A stretch of DNA of 64,000 bases from Nostoc sp. KVJ3 (GCF_026127265.1 NZ_WWFG01000001.1:434001-498000); one strand, 5' to 3'. Positions 25,927 through 35,101 are shown, counted from the first letter of the stretch. Notes: generated by a model not told the origin, from the letters alone. Numbers and translations are program-made.

Positions 25927-27360
25927 GTGGTCAGCCTAGCAAGTGTCTCCAATACCGTGTCCAAAGTAGAAAGTGATGATTTAGGTGAAATTGACAACCT
26001 TGATAGGCAACTGCATCAGCGCTTCCAGAATAAATTTTTGGTTCATCCTTCATTGACGCGACCTATAGTTAGTTTTCAAGCTAATAAAACTAGACCTATC
26101 TATAGGTGGTATAAATATAAAGAAGCTTTTTCTGCATCTCTTATAGAATATTTATTGCAACAATATAAAATTACTAAAGGCAAAGTTTTAGACCCATTTG
26201 CAGGCAGTGGAACTGCGCTATTTGCTGCTAGTGAAACTGGGATTTATGCTGACGGCATTGAATTACTGCCCATTGGTCAACAAATCATTAATGCTAAAAA
26301 ACTTTTAGATTCTGAATTGACTCCTGAAGATTTCGAGAGGATAAAAGATTGGTCAAAGTTACAGCTTTGGAAGCAGTGCGATCTGAAAAAAGACTTGCCA
26401 GAATTGAGAATCACAAAAGGAGCTTATCCTGAACTAACTAGAAATGCAATTGAGCAATATGTTGAAGCTTGTAAAGGAGAAAATCATAGAGTCCAAGCAG
26501 TTTTGAACTTTGTCTTACTGTGCATCTTAGAATCCATAAGTTATACACGTAAAGATGGACAGTACCTGCGTTGGGATTATCGTTCCGGTCGTGGACAGAG
26601 CAAAAAACCTTTCAATAAAGGCGAAATTCTAGAGTTCGATAATGCGATCGCCAATAAAATAAGTGAAATTATTGATGATTTACTACCTTATACACAACAA
26701 ATTGAGCTTTTCCCAATTAAAAATTCTCAAGGTCAAATTCATCTTTTTAGAGGATCTTGTCTTGAAATTATGCCGCGCCTAGCCAATGGCGGATATGATG
26801 CAATTATCACATCTCCACCCTATTGCAATCGATACGACTATACTCGCACCTATGCACTAGAACTAGCTCTACTTGGTATTTCTGAAAAGGAGTTAATTAA
26901 CCTTCGTCAGGAAATGCTAAGTTGTACAGTTGAAAATCGCCCCAAAGACTTATTGACAATCAACTCAGACTGGAAAACAGCCTTAAATATTGCTGATTCA
27001 CAGAATTTGTTGCAGTCTATCTTGAAATATCTAGATAATGAAAAAGCAAAGGGTGTATTGAATAACAATGGCATACCAAGAATGATCAGAGGATACTTTT
27101 ATGAGATGGCGTGTGTAATACAAGAATGTTTTCGTGTTCTTAAACCAGGGGCACTTTTATTCATGGTTAACGACAATGTTCGCTATGCAGGTGCAAGCAT
27201 TTCAGTAGATATGATTCTCTCTGATTTCGCCGAACAGCTAGGTTTTGTTATTGAAAATATCCTGGTTTTGCCAAGTGATAAAGGTAACAGTAGCCAGCAA
27301 ATGGGAAATCATGGACGCGACCCATTACGAAAGTGCGTTTATGTGTGGAAAAAGCCATAA
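25927..27360 (+). CDS. Type II DNA methyltransferase (AvaI/BsoBI-type partner, likely N4-cytosine)
   Basis: A 477-residue amino-methyltransferase. The S-adenosylmethionine motif DPFAGSGTALFAA lies near residue 93 and the catalytic motif TSPPYCNRYDYTR near residue 297. SPPY is the form typical of N4-cytosine (some N6-adenine) enzymes. A long central region between them would be the target-recognition part. GTG start with AGGAA upstream. The restriction enzyme gene follows 11 bases after the stop. Recognition of CYCGRG is inferred from the partner endonuclease. Confidence 0.75.
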   Translation: MVSLASVSNTVSKVESDDLGEIDNLDRQLHQRFQNKFLVHPSLTRPIVSFQANKTRPIYRWYKYKEAFSASLIEYLLQQYKITKGKVLDPFAGSGTALFAASETGIYADGIELLPIGQQIINAKKLLDSELTPEDFERIKDWSKLQLWKQCDLKKDLPELRITKGAYPELTRNAIEQYVEACKGENHRVQAVLNFVLLCILESISYTRKDGQYLRWDYRSGRGQSKKPFNKGEILEFDNAIANKISEIIDDLLPYTQQIELFPIKNSQGQIHLFRGSCLEIMPRLANGGYDAIITSPPYCNRYDYTRTYALELALLGISEKELINLRQEMLSCTVENRPKDLLTINSDWKTALNIADSQNLLQSILKYLDNEKAKGVLNNNGIPRMIRGYFYEMACVIQECFRVLKPGALLFMVNDNVRYAGASISVDMILSDFAEQLGFVIENILVLPSDKGNSSQQMGNHGRDPLRKCVYVWKKP

Positions 27361-27371
27361 CTCAAATTACT

Positions 27372-28340
27372 ATGTGTGCCTATCGTAATCATCTTCAATC
27401 CATTGATGATCTGATAACAACTTATGAAGCAATTCGTGCAGGTTTTGTGGCTCTTGCACTGGAGAAAAATCGACGTGCTACGCCATTCGTTGCAGAAGCA
27501 AGGGCGCTTAAAGAAGCTGCTGCTCAAGCTGAGAATCCTATTGAATTACTAAAGATTAAGGGCATTGAAATGGGACTGTTAACTGCGGCAGGCTTATCTG
27601 ATAAATCTCTAACGCACCTAATGTCAGAAGATAAGATAGAAGCTATAAATGGTTTAATTAAAAACTTTCTTGAACCAGCAGGTGCAAATTTTCCAGAGGA
27701 ATTGGTTTTTAGATTTTTGTTAACTCGTGGTGATACACTTGGTGGATCAATGCGAAATGTTGGAGGCACATTGGCACAAAGAAAGCTGACTCGTGCAATT
27801 CTCTCCACTCTGACGATCGCAGGTACGAGATACCACTGGCAACACTCAAAGAGTAAAAAATGGATAGCCATGACAAATAATGACTCAGAAATTGAGTTAT
27901 CTTTACGAGGAATAAGCTGGGAAAGCGAGATTGGTAATCGCACACTAATTTATAACCTGACCGTCCCGCTAGTTAGAAGTAATGTGGATCTATGTTTGTT
28001 TAATCTAGCCCCAGCAGAGTTAGCAGCCAACAAATCTAGCGCCATTGAACCATCTGTAGTTGCACCATACGTTATCGCCCTTGGTGAACTGAAAGGAGGT
28101 ATAGATCCCGCAGGCGCAGATGAGCATTGGAAAACTGCACAAGCAGCACTAAATCGTATACGTGAAGCATTTTCTAGAGTAGGGCATTCACCTCTTACTT
28201 TCTTCGTAGGATCAGCGATCGCCAAAAGAATGGCAGGCGAAATCTGGAATCAATTGGAAAATGGCACTCTTAGCAATGCTGCTAACCTCAACCAAGAGAA
28301 CCAAGTCGCATCTATTTCTCGTTGGTTGTGCAGTCTATAA
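27372..28340 (+). CDS. Type II restriction endonuclease, AvaI/BsoBI family
   Basis: About 322 residues from the ATG at 27372, the length known for AvaI and BsoBI. The catalytic block ALGELKGGIDPAGADEHW (near residue 237) contains the E-x-K of a PD-(D/E)XK nuclease, with the preceding VDLCLFNLAP supplying the Asp; this matches the BsoBI active site as I recall it. The family cuts C^YCGRG. A GTG at 27333 would overlap the methyltransferase gene and add 13 residues; the ATG is preferred. Methyltransferase first and endonuclease second fits delayed restriction on entry to a new host. Confidence 0.75.
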   Translation: MCAYRNHLQSIDDLITTYEAIRAGFVALALEKNRRATPFVAEARALKEAAAQAENPIELLKIKGIEMGLLTAAGLSDKSLTHLMSEDKIEAINGLIKNFLEPAGANFPEELVFRFLLTRGDTLGGSMRNVGGTLAQRKLTRAILSTLTIAGTRYHWQHSKSKKWIAMTNNDSEIELSLRGISWESEIGNRTLIYNLTVPLVRSNVDLCLFNLAPAELAANKSSAIEPSVVAPYVIALGELKGGIDPAGADEHWKTAQAALNRIREAFSRVGHSPLTFFVGSAIAKRMAGEIWNQLENGTLSNAANLNQENQVASISRWLCSL

Positions 28341-28369
28341 AAGCGTACCTGAGTATGTTGATTGTGTTT

Positions 28370-28440
28370 CCGCATCATGCGTAGGCGAACGCGAAGAGCG
28401 TCTCGTAGAGAAGCCCGTCGCAGACATCGCTACGACAGAC
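28370..28440. repeat. REP-like palindromic repeat downstream of the restriction gene
   Basis: The stretch has GCGTAGGCGAACGCGAAGAGCG and CGTCTCGTAGAGAAGCC-type palindromes of the same kind as in 8281-8345 and 22080-22140. It is a degenerate interspersed repeat, non-coding. Confidence 0.5.
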
Positions 28441-28490
28441 TACTTTTTGTGCATTTCACAGATAATCTTTAAATGTTGTCGAGTTAGGGT

Positions 28491-28631
28491 GGATTTTCCA
28501 GGTTATCGGGTAGAACAGGCTTTTCCAAGCAGTTGAAAGATGAATTAATCAAGAAATATGGCTGTAAGTGCTTTATCTATTTGGAGGAAGTTGATAAGCG
28601 CGAATTACAAATCGATCGCCGCGTTCCTTAA
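28491..28631 (+). pseudogene. Remnant of an HNH endonuclease gene
   Basis: An in-frame stretch without its own start codon encodes GRTGFSKQLKDELIKKYGCKC and ends LQIDRRVP-stop. This resembles the N-terminal half of cyanobacterial HNH nucleases, in which a Cys-rich turn is followed by L-x-I-D-H-R-x-P. Here the usual catalytic His reads Arg (IDRR), and the reading frame stops right there. It is probably a decayed neighbour of the restriction-modification genes. Small and uncertain. Confidence 0.4.
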
Positions 28632-28690
28632 AATATATACTTGATAGATAAACTCTAATTATGCCGATTCAATGGCATGGAGTAACTGCG

Positions 28691-29614
28691 ATGTCAATTG
28701 ATGAAAGTACAAACCACCAAAATAATGATCTAGTTAAAACCGCTACAGACTTAGTAGAAAAAATAGTAAAGGCAAAAGACAAGAAAAAACCTAAAAAATC
28801 CAAACGAATTTTTGATGGTAGCACAGAAGTTTTTGCTAAGAAAATTCCCAAAAAGACTTTTGAAACAGAACTAGAGCAACTCCAGATTGAGCTAGTCAAA
28901 ATGCAATACTGGATTAAGCATGTCGGCTATCGGGTTGTCGTCATATTTGAAGGGCGCGATGCTGCCGGCAAAGGAGGAGTAATTAAACGCATTGCCGATC
29001 CACTCAATCCTCGTGGTTGTCGTGTAGTTGCCCTGGGAACCCCATCCGATCGCGAGAAAACTCAGTGGTATTTTCAGCGTTACGTGCAACATCTGCCCAC
29101 AGCAGGCGAAATAGTCCTTTTCGATCGCAGTTGGTACAATCGAGCCGGAGTTGAACGGGTGATGGGTTTTTGTACCGAAGCAGAATATCAAGAATTCATG
29201 CAATCTTGCCCGGAATTTGAACGAATGCTGGTGCGATCGGGCATTGTTTTAATCAAGTATTGGTTCTCCGTCAGTGATGAAGAACAAGAGCAACGCTTTC
29301 TTTCTCGCAGTCACGATCCTGCAAGGCGCTGGAAACTCAGCCCAATGGATTTGGAATCACGCGATCGCTGGGTAGAATACTCCAAAGCAAAAGATACCAT
29401 GTTTGCGTACACGAATATTCCCGAAGCCCCCTGGTTTACAATTGAAGCAGATGATAAAAAACGGGCGCGGCTCAACTGCATTCATCATTTGTTGAGCAAA
29501 GTTCCTTACGAAGATATGACACCTCCTCCCTTAGAGCTTCCGTCTAGACCAGTGGCTGAGGATTATGTTCGCGCCCCTCGCAATGAGCAGTTTTTTGTTC
29601 CTCAAGTGTATTAA
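28691..29614 (+). CDS. ppk2: Polyphosphate kinase 2 (PPK2)
   Basis: A 307-residue kinase from the ATG at 28691 (GGAG nine bases upstream; an ATG at 28661 would add ten residues). The Walker A loop is FEGRDAAGKGGVIKR and the Walker B/lid region is VLFDRSWYNRAGVERVMGFC, both diagnostic of PPK2. The basic first 50 residues (KAKDKKKPKKSKR) could bind polyphosphate. PPK2 enzymes use polyphosphate to phosphorylate nucleoside mono- or diphosphates. The TAA stop codon is also the left target duplication of the MITE-like element that follows. Confidence 0.88.
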   Translation: MSIDESTNHQNNDLVKTATDLVEKIVKAKDKKKPKKSKRIFDGSTEVFAKKIPKKTFETELEQLQIELVKMQYWIKHVGYRVVVIFEGRDAAGKGGVIKRIADPLNPRGCRVVALGTPSDREKTQWYFQRYVQHLPTAGEIVLFDRSWYNRAGVERVMGFCTEAEYQEFMQSCPEFERMLVRSGIVLIKYWFSVSDEEQEQRFLSRSHDPARRWKLSPMDLESRDRWVEYSKAKDTMFAYTNIPEAPWFTIEADDKKRARLNCIHHLLSKVPYEDMTPPPLELPSRPVAEDYVRAPRNEQFFVPQVY

Positions 29615-29827
29615 GGGACTTCCAAAGAAAAAAATATCCCCAAACTGACGCAAAAACGTCTGTATTTCTCCTCTCTCTGTGTTCTCTGCGCGGCAGTCGC
29701 TCATGGAGGAAACCACGCCAGATGCTCCACTTGGGGAGACCCCAAGACCGCACTGGCTCCCCAAGACCGCGCTGCCTTGCCTCTGTGGTTCGTTTATTTT
29801 TTGCATAATTTATTTCTTGGAAATCCC
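29615..29827. mobile_element. MITE-like element with TAA target duplication
   Basis: Left end GGGACTTCCAAAGAAA and right end TTTCTTGGAAATCCC are imperfect inverted repeats, and TAA flanks both ends (29612-29614 and 29828-29830). The 213-bp interior is non-coding and contains the CCACTTGGGGAGACCCCAAGACC unit also found at 7739-7764. The left TAA is the ppk2 stop codon. Confidence 0.65.
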
Positions 29828-29848
29828 TAAGCATCCTGAGTCAAAACT

Positions 29849-30448
29849 ATGGCGTACAGCGACTTTACTCTAGAAAAAGTTTCGGCTGTTTTGGGAATTA
29901 CCACCCAAGAAGCCGATCTTTTTCCCAAGCTTGTACCTCTTTCTATTCCTTCGTGGTTAAATGAAACTTTAGGAAAGCGAACCCAATTAGCTCTGATTAG
30001 TGAAAAGGCTCGGAGCGAATTTATTATTGTACCGATTTTACTAGCGTGTCGGGATCTGAGCCAAGAGAGCTTGGCTATTTTCTCTGGACAAAGACTTGAT
30101 GTCGATCCTGCACAGGGCTTGATTGGGGAATGTGATTTTATTTTAGCAATGGCTCCACCTTTACCACCGTTGCGAAGCCCAATTATCACTGTTGTGGAAG
30201 CGAAGAAAAATGATGTTGAAGCTGGGTTAGGACAGTGTATCGCCCAAATGGTGGCGGCAGATTTATTCAATCGTTCATCTGGACAAGCAGAAATACCTGT
30301 CTATGGATGCGTGACAACAGGAGAAGTGTGGCAGTTTCTTCAACTTTCGCAAAAAGTGGCTTTGCTTGATAAGCAAAGATATTACTTAGATAACATCGGA
30401 GCTATTTTGGCAATTGTACAGACAATTGTTCAGAAATTTAGTAATTAA
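29849..30448 (+). CDS. PD-(D/E)XK-fold protein of unknown function
   Basis: A 199-residue soluble protein. GECDFILAM (near residue 90) and ITVVEAKKND (near 112) form the D...(E)-x-K arrangement of a PD-(D/E)XK nuclease-like core. It is of the kind often annotated as a hypothetical protein in cyanobacteria, with no named family that I can give. It follows the MITE-like element and converges on the acylase gene. The first ATG at 29849 gives a sensible N-terminus. Nuclease activity is a fold-based guess. Confidence 0.6.
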   Translation: MAYSDFTLEKVSAVLGITTQEADLFPKLVPLSIPSWLNETLGKRTQLALISEKARSEFIIVPILLACRDLSQESLAIFSGQRLDVDPAQGLIGECDFILAMAPPLPPLRSPIITVVEAKKNDVEAGLGQCIAQMVAADLFNRSSGQAEIPVYGCVTTGEVWQFLQLSQKVALLDKQRYYLDNIGAILAIVQTIVQKFSN

Positions 30449-30508
30449 TTTGTATAAACGTTGCACCAAGAGTAATCGCCAAACTTTTCGGTCTACTGAC
30501 ATTGGATT

Positions 30509-32644
30509 TTAGAATATCTTGCGTTCAGTCAAATGGGATAAAACATCCTGGTGTGAGCGCCAAATTTGTCGCAACTGCTTGCGGGCTAAAAATTGCAATT
30601 GGTCGCTAACATAGGCTGAACCTGGTTGAGTTGCATTACCATAACTGGTAAGCGCCATCGCTTTTACAGGTTGAGAAAATTCAATTGCAGCAACATAAGA
30701 ATCACCAGAAACAGATTTGAAGCGCCCATCTGACAGTGGAACAAAATTGAAGACACGGAAAATACCCAAGCTCCCATCACCACCATTTGCAGGTAAATCA
30801 ACATCACCATATTGCAGTCGGAAAACATCTCCCCATGCGACATCTAGCCCTCCATAAGTTTTTTGTACCTTAGCCGCAACAGTTAAGAGTGTTGTGACTG
30901 CACTTTCAGGATTCGCCAAGCCATCAGGTGTAGTGCGTGGAAACTCTTCACTCCAGGGTTTGCTAAACACAGTGTTGAAGTCTATCGCGTCCACCCAAGC
31001 AGCGAATAGTACTGCACCTCGGCTATCTGCATTCGCTTGTCGATCCCAAGCTGACAGTACATCAGCGCATCGACGAGCTAATTCACCTCCGTATTTCCGG
31101 GCTGCTGGAATCAAGTCATCCAAAAGACGATCTGCCAGTTCCATCCGTGTTGAATGTTTATAGGAAACCATTTCAGCAAAAGAGATTTTGTCATCTTCTG
31201 CTAACATCTGCACGGAACGTTGCGATCTAAACTCCATTGGCCCGCGTGGTGCCATATAAGGCGGATAATTATCTGGATTAAGAACCTGGGGAAAGGTTGT
31301 TGTCCAAGGTGGGTCATTTGTATTTTGTAACCAGCCGCTTTTTGGATCGATTACGCGCGGTAGCTCCTGATATGGATGAGTTTTTGTCCATAAAGTTTTA
31401 GATGTGTCGCCAGGAATTAAACCTTGCCAGTATTTAAAATCACCTTGTTGACGAATTGGCACTTGACCGTTAAACAGGTGCATAATATGCCCTTCTCTGT
31501 CTGCATACATGACTGTGAACATCGGCAGTTGCAATCGTTGCAGGACAGCTTGAAACTGGGTGAGGTTTTGGGAGCGTGCCATATCCCACCACTGTTGTAG
31601 TACACCTGGTTGGTCAAGACCTACAACACGAAGTGCAACTGTTTTACCATCTTTTCGTGATATTACTGGCCCGTGGATAGAACTTTTTACTACAAGTTTT
31701 TTTGAGCGCAGAGTACCATCTTTTTGTTTCACTTTCAAAGACAGGGTTTTTGTCTTAAAGGCTCGGACTTGACCATCAAAATGATAACCACCATCGGCTA
31801 GTTTTAGTTCGTAGGTATCCCAGCCATCAAGGGTGTTGACTGTATGAGTCCAACCCAAATTATCATTAAAGGCGATCGCTAAAACGGGAATTCCTACCAG
31901 TGTTGCTCCGTAAGCATCAATTCCTGGTGCAGTAATCTGGGCTTCATACCAGAGAAATAAATCTGACCAAGGCAGGTGGGGGTTAGCCAGCAGCATAGCA
32001 TGACCATTTTCAGAATGTGATGGTGCGATCGCCCAACCGTTAGACCCAGCTTGTGATTCCTTGTTCGTTACACCTGCGGCTTCTTCTGGATTGACAATAA
32101 AAGTAAAATTCATTACCCGCATCAGGTGAGCCAGCACGTCCTCACCTTTAACTGGCAACACAATCTCAACTTCATCGGCAATCAAATCCTTGTGTTTCTG
32201 AGCATAAGTATTAATTCCAGTGGCAAAAGCATCTAGATAACGGCGAAACTTGGGATTTTGTGCCAAATACCAAGAATGCGATCGTTCTGGCACTCCCATA
32301 GTTTGTACCCAACGATCTGATTCTAAGTATTTTTCTCCCCAATATTCGGCAGCACGTCCTCTTGCTTGGCCGTAGAGATGCAAAAGTAGGTTGCCATGAC
32401 TCTGCATTTGCGCCCAACCGAAAGCTTGAAAGGCACTTTGGTTATCCTTGCCATAAATATGCGGTACACCATAAGTATCCCAAAGTATTTCAGTTTTTTT
32501 TAGTGAAGAGCTAAGGCTTTGGTTTCCTGCTACCAAAACAAATATTAGTGCGAGTAAAAATGGTATAATTCTCAATATATAGTGTTTATTGCCATTCGAC
32601 TTTAAACCTATAAAACGAAACAATTCTATTTTGCTAATAAACAT
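30509..32644 (-). CDS. Penicillin-acylase-family Ntn hydrolase
   Basis: About 711 residues from the ATG at 32644; a TTG at 32752 would only add a non-conserved leader. A hydrophobic N-terminal segment (IIPFLLALIFVLVAG) is a signal peptide or anchor. WDTYGVPHIYGKDNQSAFQAFGWAQ starts the alpha chain, and GSNGWAIAP contains the Gly|Ser cleavage site whose Ser becomes the N-terminal nucleophile of the beta chain. LANPHLPWSDLFLWYEAQ and NDNLGWTHTVN follow. Relatives remove acyl chains from beta-lactams, N-acyl-homoserine lactones (QuiP, Anabaena AiiC) or lipopeptide precursors (PvdQ). It lies 111 bases after the MbtH gene on the same strand, so an acyl-removal role in the pathway is possible but unproven. 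Confidence 0.78.
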   Translation of the reverse strand: MFISKIELFRFIGLKSNGNKHYILRIIPFLLALIFVLVAGNQSLSSSLKKTEILWDTYGVPHIYGKDNQSAFQAFGWAQMQSHGNLLLHLYGQARGRAAEYWGEKYLESDRWVQTMGVPERSHSWYLAQNPKFRRYLDAFATGINTYAQKHKDLIADEVEIVLPVKGEDVLAHLMRVMNFTFIVNPEEAAGVTNKESQAGSNGWAIAPSHSENGHAMLLANPHLPWSDLFLWYEAQITAPGIDAYGATLVGIPVLAIAFNDNLGWTHTVNTLDGWDTYELKLADGGYHFDGQVRAFKTKTLSLKVKQKDGTLRSKKLVVKSSIHGPVISRKDGKTVALRVVGLDQPGVLQQWWDMARSQNLTQFQAVLQRLQLPMFTVMYADREGHIMHLFNGQVPIRQQGDFKYWQGLIPGDTSKTLWTKTHPYQELPRVIDPKSGWLQNTNDPPWTTTFPQVLNPDNYPPYMAPRGPMEFRSQRSVQMLAEDDKISFAEMVSYKHSTRMELADRLLDDLIPAARKYGGELARRCADVLSAWDRQANADSRGAVLFAAWVDAIDFNTVFSKPWSEEFPRTTPDGLANPESAVTTLLTVAAKVQKTYGGLDVAWGDVFRLQYGDVDLPANGGDGSLGIFRVFNFVPLSDGRFKSVSGDSYVAAIEFSQPVKAMALTSYGNATQPGSAYVSDQLQFLARKQLRQIWRSHQDVLSHLTERKIF

Positions 32645-32755
32645 TATAGTTAATGAATGGGGACTGTTTAATAATCCCCAATAGTTTAGACTGTCGATTT
32701 GTCTAGATAGGCTGCTAAAAAAGAGGTAATAACTTCTAGCTGCTTCAAACAAAGC

Positions 32756-32980
32756 TTAAGTTTGATGAGCAGATTCTTCCATTTTCTTCTTGAGGCTTAA
32801 AGGTCTCATATCTGTCCATACTTCCTTAATATATTCAAGGCATTCTTGCTTGAGACCAGTTTTACCTGCATCTCTCCAACCAATAGGGTTTTCCCGGTTA
32901 GCGAGCCAAATTGAATATTGTTCTTCGTGATTTACTACAACTTTGTAAATTGCAATATCTTCTGTTTCAGATTGATACAT
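32756..32980 (-). CDS. MbtH-like protein
   Basis: A 74-residue protein from the ATG at 32980, with AGGTGA five bases upstream; the GTG at 32989 lies in that site. It carries the MbtH signature in a slightly changed form: NHEEQYSIW followed by Leu instead of Pro, then NPIGWRDAG and the C-terminal WTDMRPLSL. MbtH proteins bind adenylation domains and are needed for solubility or activity of many of them. One or both A domains of this operon are the likely partners. Confidence 0.9.
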   Translation of the reverse strand: MYQSETEDIAIYKVVVNHEEQYSIWLANRENPIGWRDAGKTGLKQECLEYIKEVWTDMRPLSLKKKMEESAHQT

Positions 32981-33068
32981 ATTTTTCACCTGATAATTGA
33001 TTATTTATGTTCTCTTAAAATCTGAGAATGTATATTAGTTTAGTATTTTACTCTAAACAATACGCTTT

Positions 33069-34031
33069 TTAATCTAATGTCTTCTCAACTATCACTTGAT
33101 GAGCCTGATAAATTATATTGACTTTTTTGTAAAATACTTTCAGGAAAGCATCTATACCAACTTTTGTGTCTTCTCCAGCATTTAAACTATCATCAAATTG
33201 AAAGTCATAGTCATCAAAAATTATGATGCCTCCAACCTTAACAAGTCTCCAACCTAAAACAGCATCGGTGAGGACATCACTTGCTAAATGTGAGCCATCA
33301 ATATAAAGTATATCGTAATTATTAAAAGGGAGCGATCGCATCACATCTTGCGAGTCACCAATAATTTTTATTACCTTCTCAGAAGCGTTAGTTTGAGAAA
33401 TATTGAAATCAAATCTTTCTGCCACAGATTTTATATAATTATCATCATATTCAAATTTGTGTTCAACACTTCCTTCAAAGGTATCTATGCACGTGATTCT
33501 AGATGATTCATGAGTGAGAATGTTATCTAAAAGCCAGCAAGCAGACATACCTTCCCAACTACCGATTTCTAGAACATTAATTTTAGGCTGATTGGCTAAG
33601 TGGATTAAATACCGTTCCCAAATTGGGAGATTATCAATAAACCAATCAGTTGTAAACTTATATCCTTTGACTTTCTTCCATGCTTCACCTCGTGCAATAG
33701 CAGCATAACCATGCATTTTCTGAGCAAACTCTAAGTCAGAAATAGCTTCGCGTTTTATAGCTTCTGCCATTAGTAACTCAACCATTTCTAGTGTCCAAGT
33801 GCTAATTTTATCTATATCATCTGCTTGCTCAATCACTGATAACCAAGTAGCTTTAGCCTCTGATTCTTCTCCCTGAAGTAATAGTGCCAAGCATATATGC
33901 CAATAATTAGACATACAGCTAGGATCAGTTTCAATGCCTCGCTTATAAAAAGCGATCGCTTCACTATAATTATGTTGATCAAGATATTTAACTCTATCTG
34001 AAGAGTGTATTCCTTCTAAGTAATAACTCAT
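33069..34031 (-). CDS. TPR-containing SAM-dependent methyltransferase
   Basis: A 320-residue protein. Residues 1-120 are helical with a tetratricopeptide-like pair (YSEAIAFYKRGIETDPSC...). Residues 150-310 are a class I methyltransferase with motif I VLEIGSWEGMSACWLL (near 152), an acidic loop ITCIDTFEGS and DILYIDGSHLASDVLTDA (near 240), as in the TylF/Methyltransf_24 group, many members of which O-methylate sugars. With a glycosyltransferase two genes upstream, O-methylation of an attached sugar is a reasonable guess. It is in the operon between the sucrase/ferredoxin-like gene and mbtH. Confidence 0.7.
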   Translation of the reverse strand: MSYYLEGIHSSDRVKYLDQHNYSEAIAFYKRGIETDPSCMSNYWHICLALLLQGEESEAKATWLSVIEQADDIDKISTWTLEMVELLMAEAIKREAISDLEFAQKMHGYAAIARGEAWKKVKGYKFTTDWFIDNLPIWERYLIHLANQPKINVLEIGSWEGMSACWLLDNILTHESSRITCIDTFEGSVEHKFEYDDNYIKSVAERFDFNISQTNASEKVIKIIGDSQDVMRSLPFNNYDILYIDGSHLASDVLTDAVLGWRLVKVGGIIIFDDYDFQFDDSLNAGEDTKVGIDAFLKVFYKKVNIIYQAHQVIVEKTLD

Positions 34032-34091
34032 TTTTTTATTCCGTATTAACTTTAACTTTTGCTGGAATATGTTGCTCTTGTTCTAATATTT

Positions 34092-35099
34092 CTACGCTAC
34101 TTTTACTAGATGGCTGACGCGGTATTGCTTAACTTCCTCAAAAGGTAACTGATTACCTGAGTCCCAAGCGGTCATTACAGAACCGTTTACCTCCACTCTC
34201 GCTTCATAAGCACCCTTAATACTTCCATTTTCTGTCGAGAAATTAATGCATACTTCAGCCCACTCTTCATTTGCTTCATCCATTGCTATTACTTGACTTA
34301 CCTTGTGATAATTGAGCCACTCCCAACCCTCTTGCATCCAAATCTCTCGCTCCGCGATTTGCTCAAACTTGGATAAACCAGCCCAACCTCGGTAGAACGG
34401 GTATAGGTCTGTGACAGAACCATTCCGCCAAACTAGGAGTTCCAATATTTCTGGGTGCAAATGACCCCAGTAGTGTCCATAAGGCAAATCAATGAGGGTA
34501 GGTGCGAACTGGTGTCCCCCGAAATGGCTGCATCGCCACACACGCAGTTGTCCATTAGAAGCAACAGCATATTCAGAGCGCAAGTTGCGATAGATAGGAT
34601 AACCAAACCGGGCACAAGCAACGTCAATATTACCATCAGTACACACCATTAACTCACGAATATGATTGGATTGTTGCCGATACTGCTCCCAATCAGGCAG
34701 TACAGTTGGTGACTGAAGCAATGTTTCTAATAACGCCTTTACGAAAGAGCCAACTTCAGAATCTGGAATGATAAACTCATGCTTTTCAAACTTCGCAAAA
34801 AACTTTGTGGGTCGACGGTAATAGAGTACGCGAGTATAATCAGGACGAGAGTATTCGCTATCTGGAACGAGCAACTGACCTCCAATCTTGATCCCATACT
34901 CAAAAATCAGCTTTTCTATCAGAGTCATCGCCGACTGGAGCATGGGATTTTCCTGCCAACGTTTTTTAGTCCAAGGAAGTTGCATCTCAACAGCTAGACA
35001 GTGTTCATAAGTGGGTGCTGAACCAATGGGATCTTCACCATTAGCTTTTGAGACAACACAGCAGAAACGACAATTACTTAGAGAATCTTGCATAATCAT
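34092..35099 (-). CDS. Sucrase/ferredoxin-like family protein
   Basis: About 335 residues from the ATG at 35099, with AAGGAAG upstream. CTDGNIDVACARFGYPIY (near residue 175) and RVWRCSHFGGHQFAPTLIDLPYGHYWGHL (split here as two motifs, near 208-235) are the hallmarks of the Suc_Fer-like family, a thioredoxin-like [2Fe-2S] domain whose Cys and His ligate the cluster. The N-terminal CRFCCVVSKANGEDPIGSAPTYEH is also typical. Biochemical function is unknown; an electron-transfer role for the operon's oxygenases is conceivable. It starts two bases after the glycosyltransferase stop codon. Confidence 0.7.
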   Translation of the reverse strand: MIMQDSLSNCRFCCVVSKANGEDPIGSAPTYEHCLAVEMQLPWTKKRWQENPMLQSAMTLIEKLIFEYGIKIGGQLLVPDSEYSRPDYTRVLYYRRPTKFFAKFEKHEFIIPDSEVGSFVKALLETLLQSPTVLPDWEQYRQQSNHIRELMVCTDGNIDVACARFGYPIYRNLRSEYAVASNGQLRVWRCSHFGGHQFAPTLIDLPYGHYWGHLHPEILELLVWRNGSVTDLYPFYRGWAGLSKFEQIAEREIWMQEGWEWLNYHKVSQVIAMDEANEEWAEVCINFSTENGSIKGAYEARVEVNGSVMTAWDSGNQLPFEEVKQYRVSHLVKVA

Positions 35100-35101
35100 G
35101 T

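Noticed and set aside
29531..29834. Minus-strand frames over the end of ppk2 and the spacer
   Set aside because: They read through MITE-like repeat sequence and the complement of ppk2 with no supporting features.
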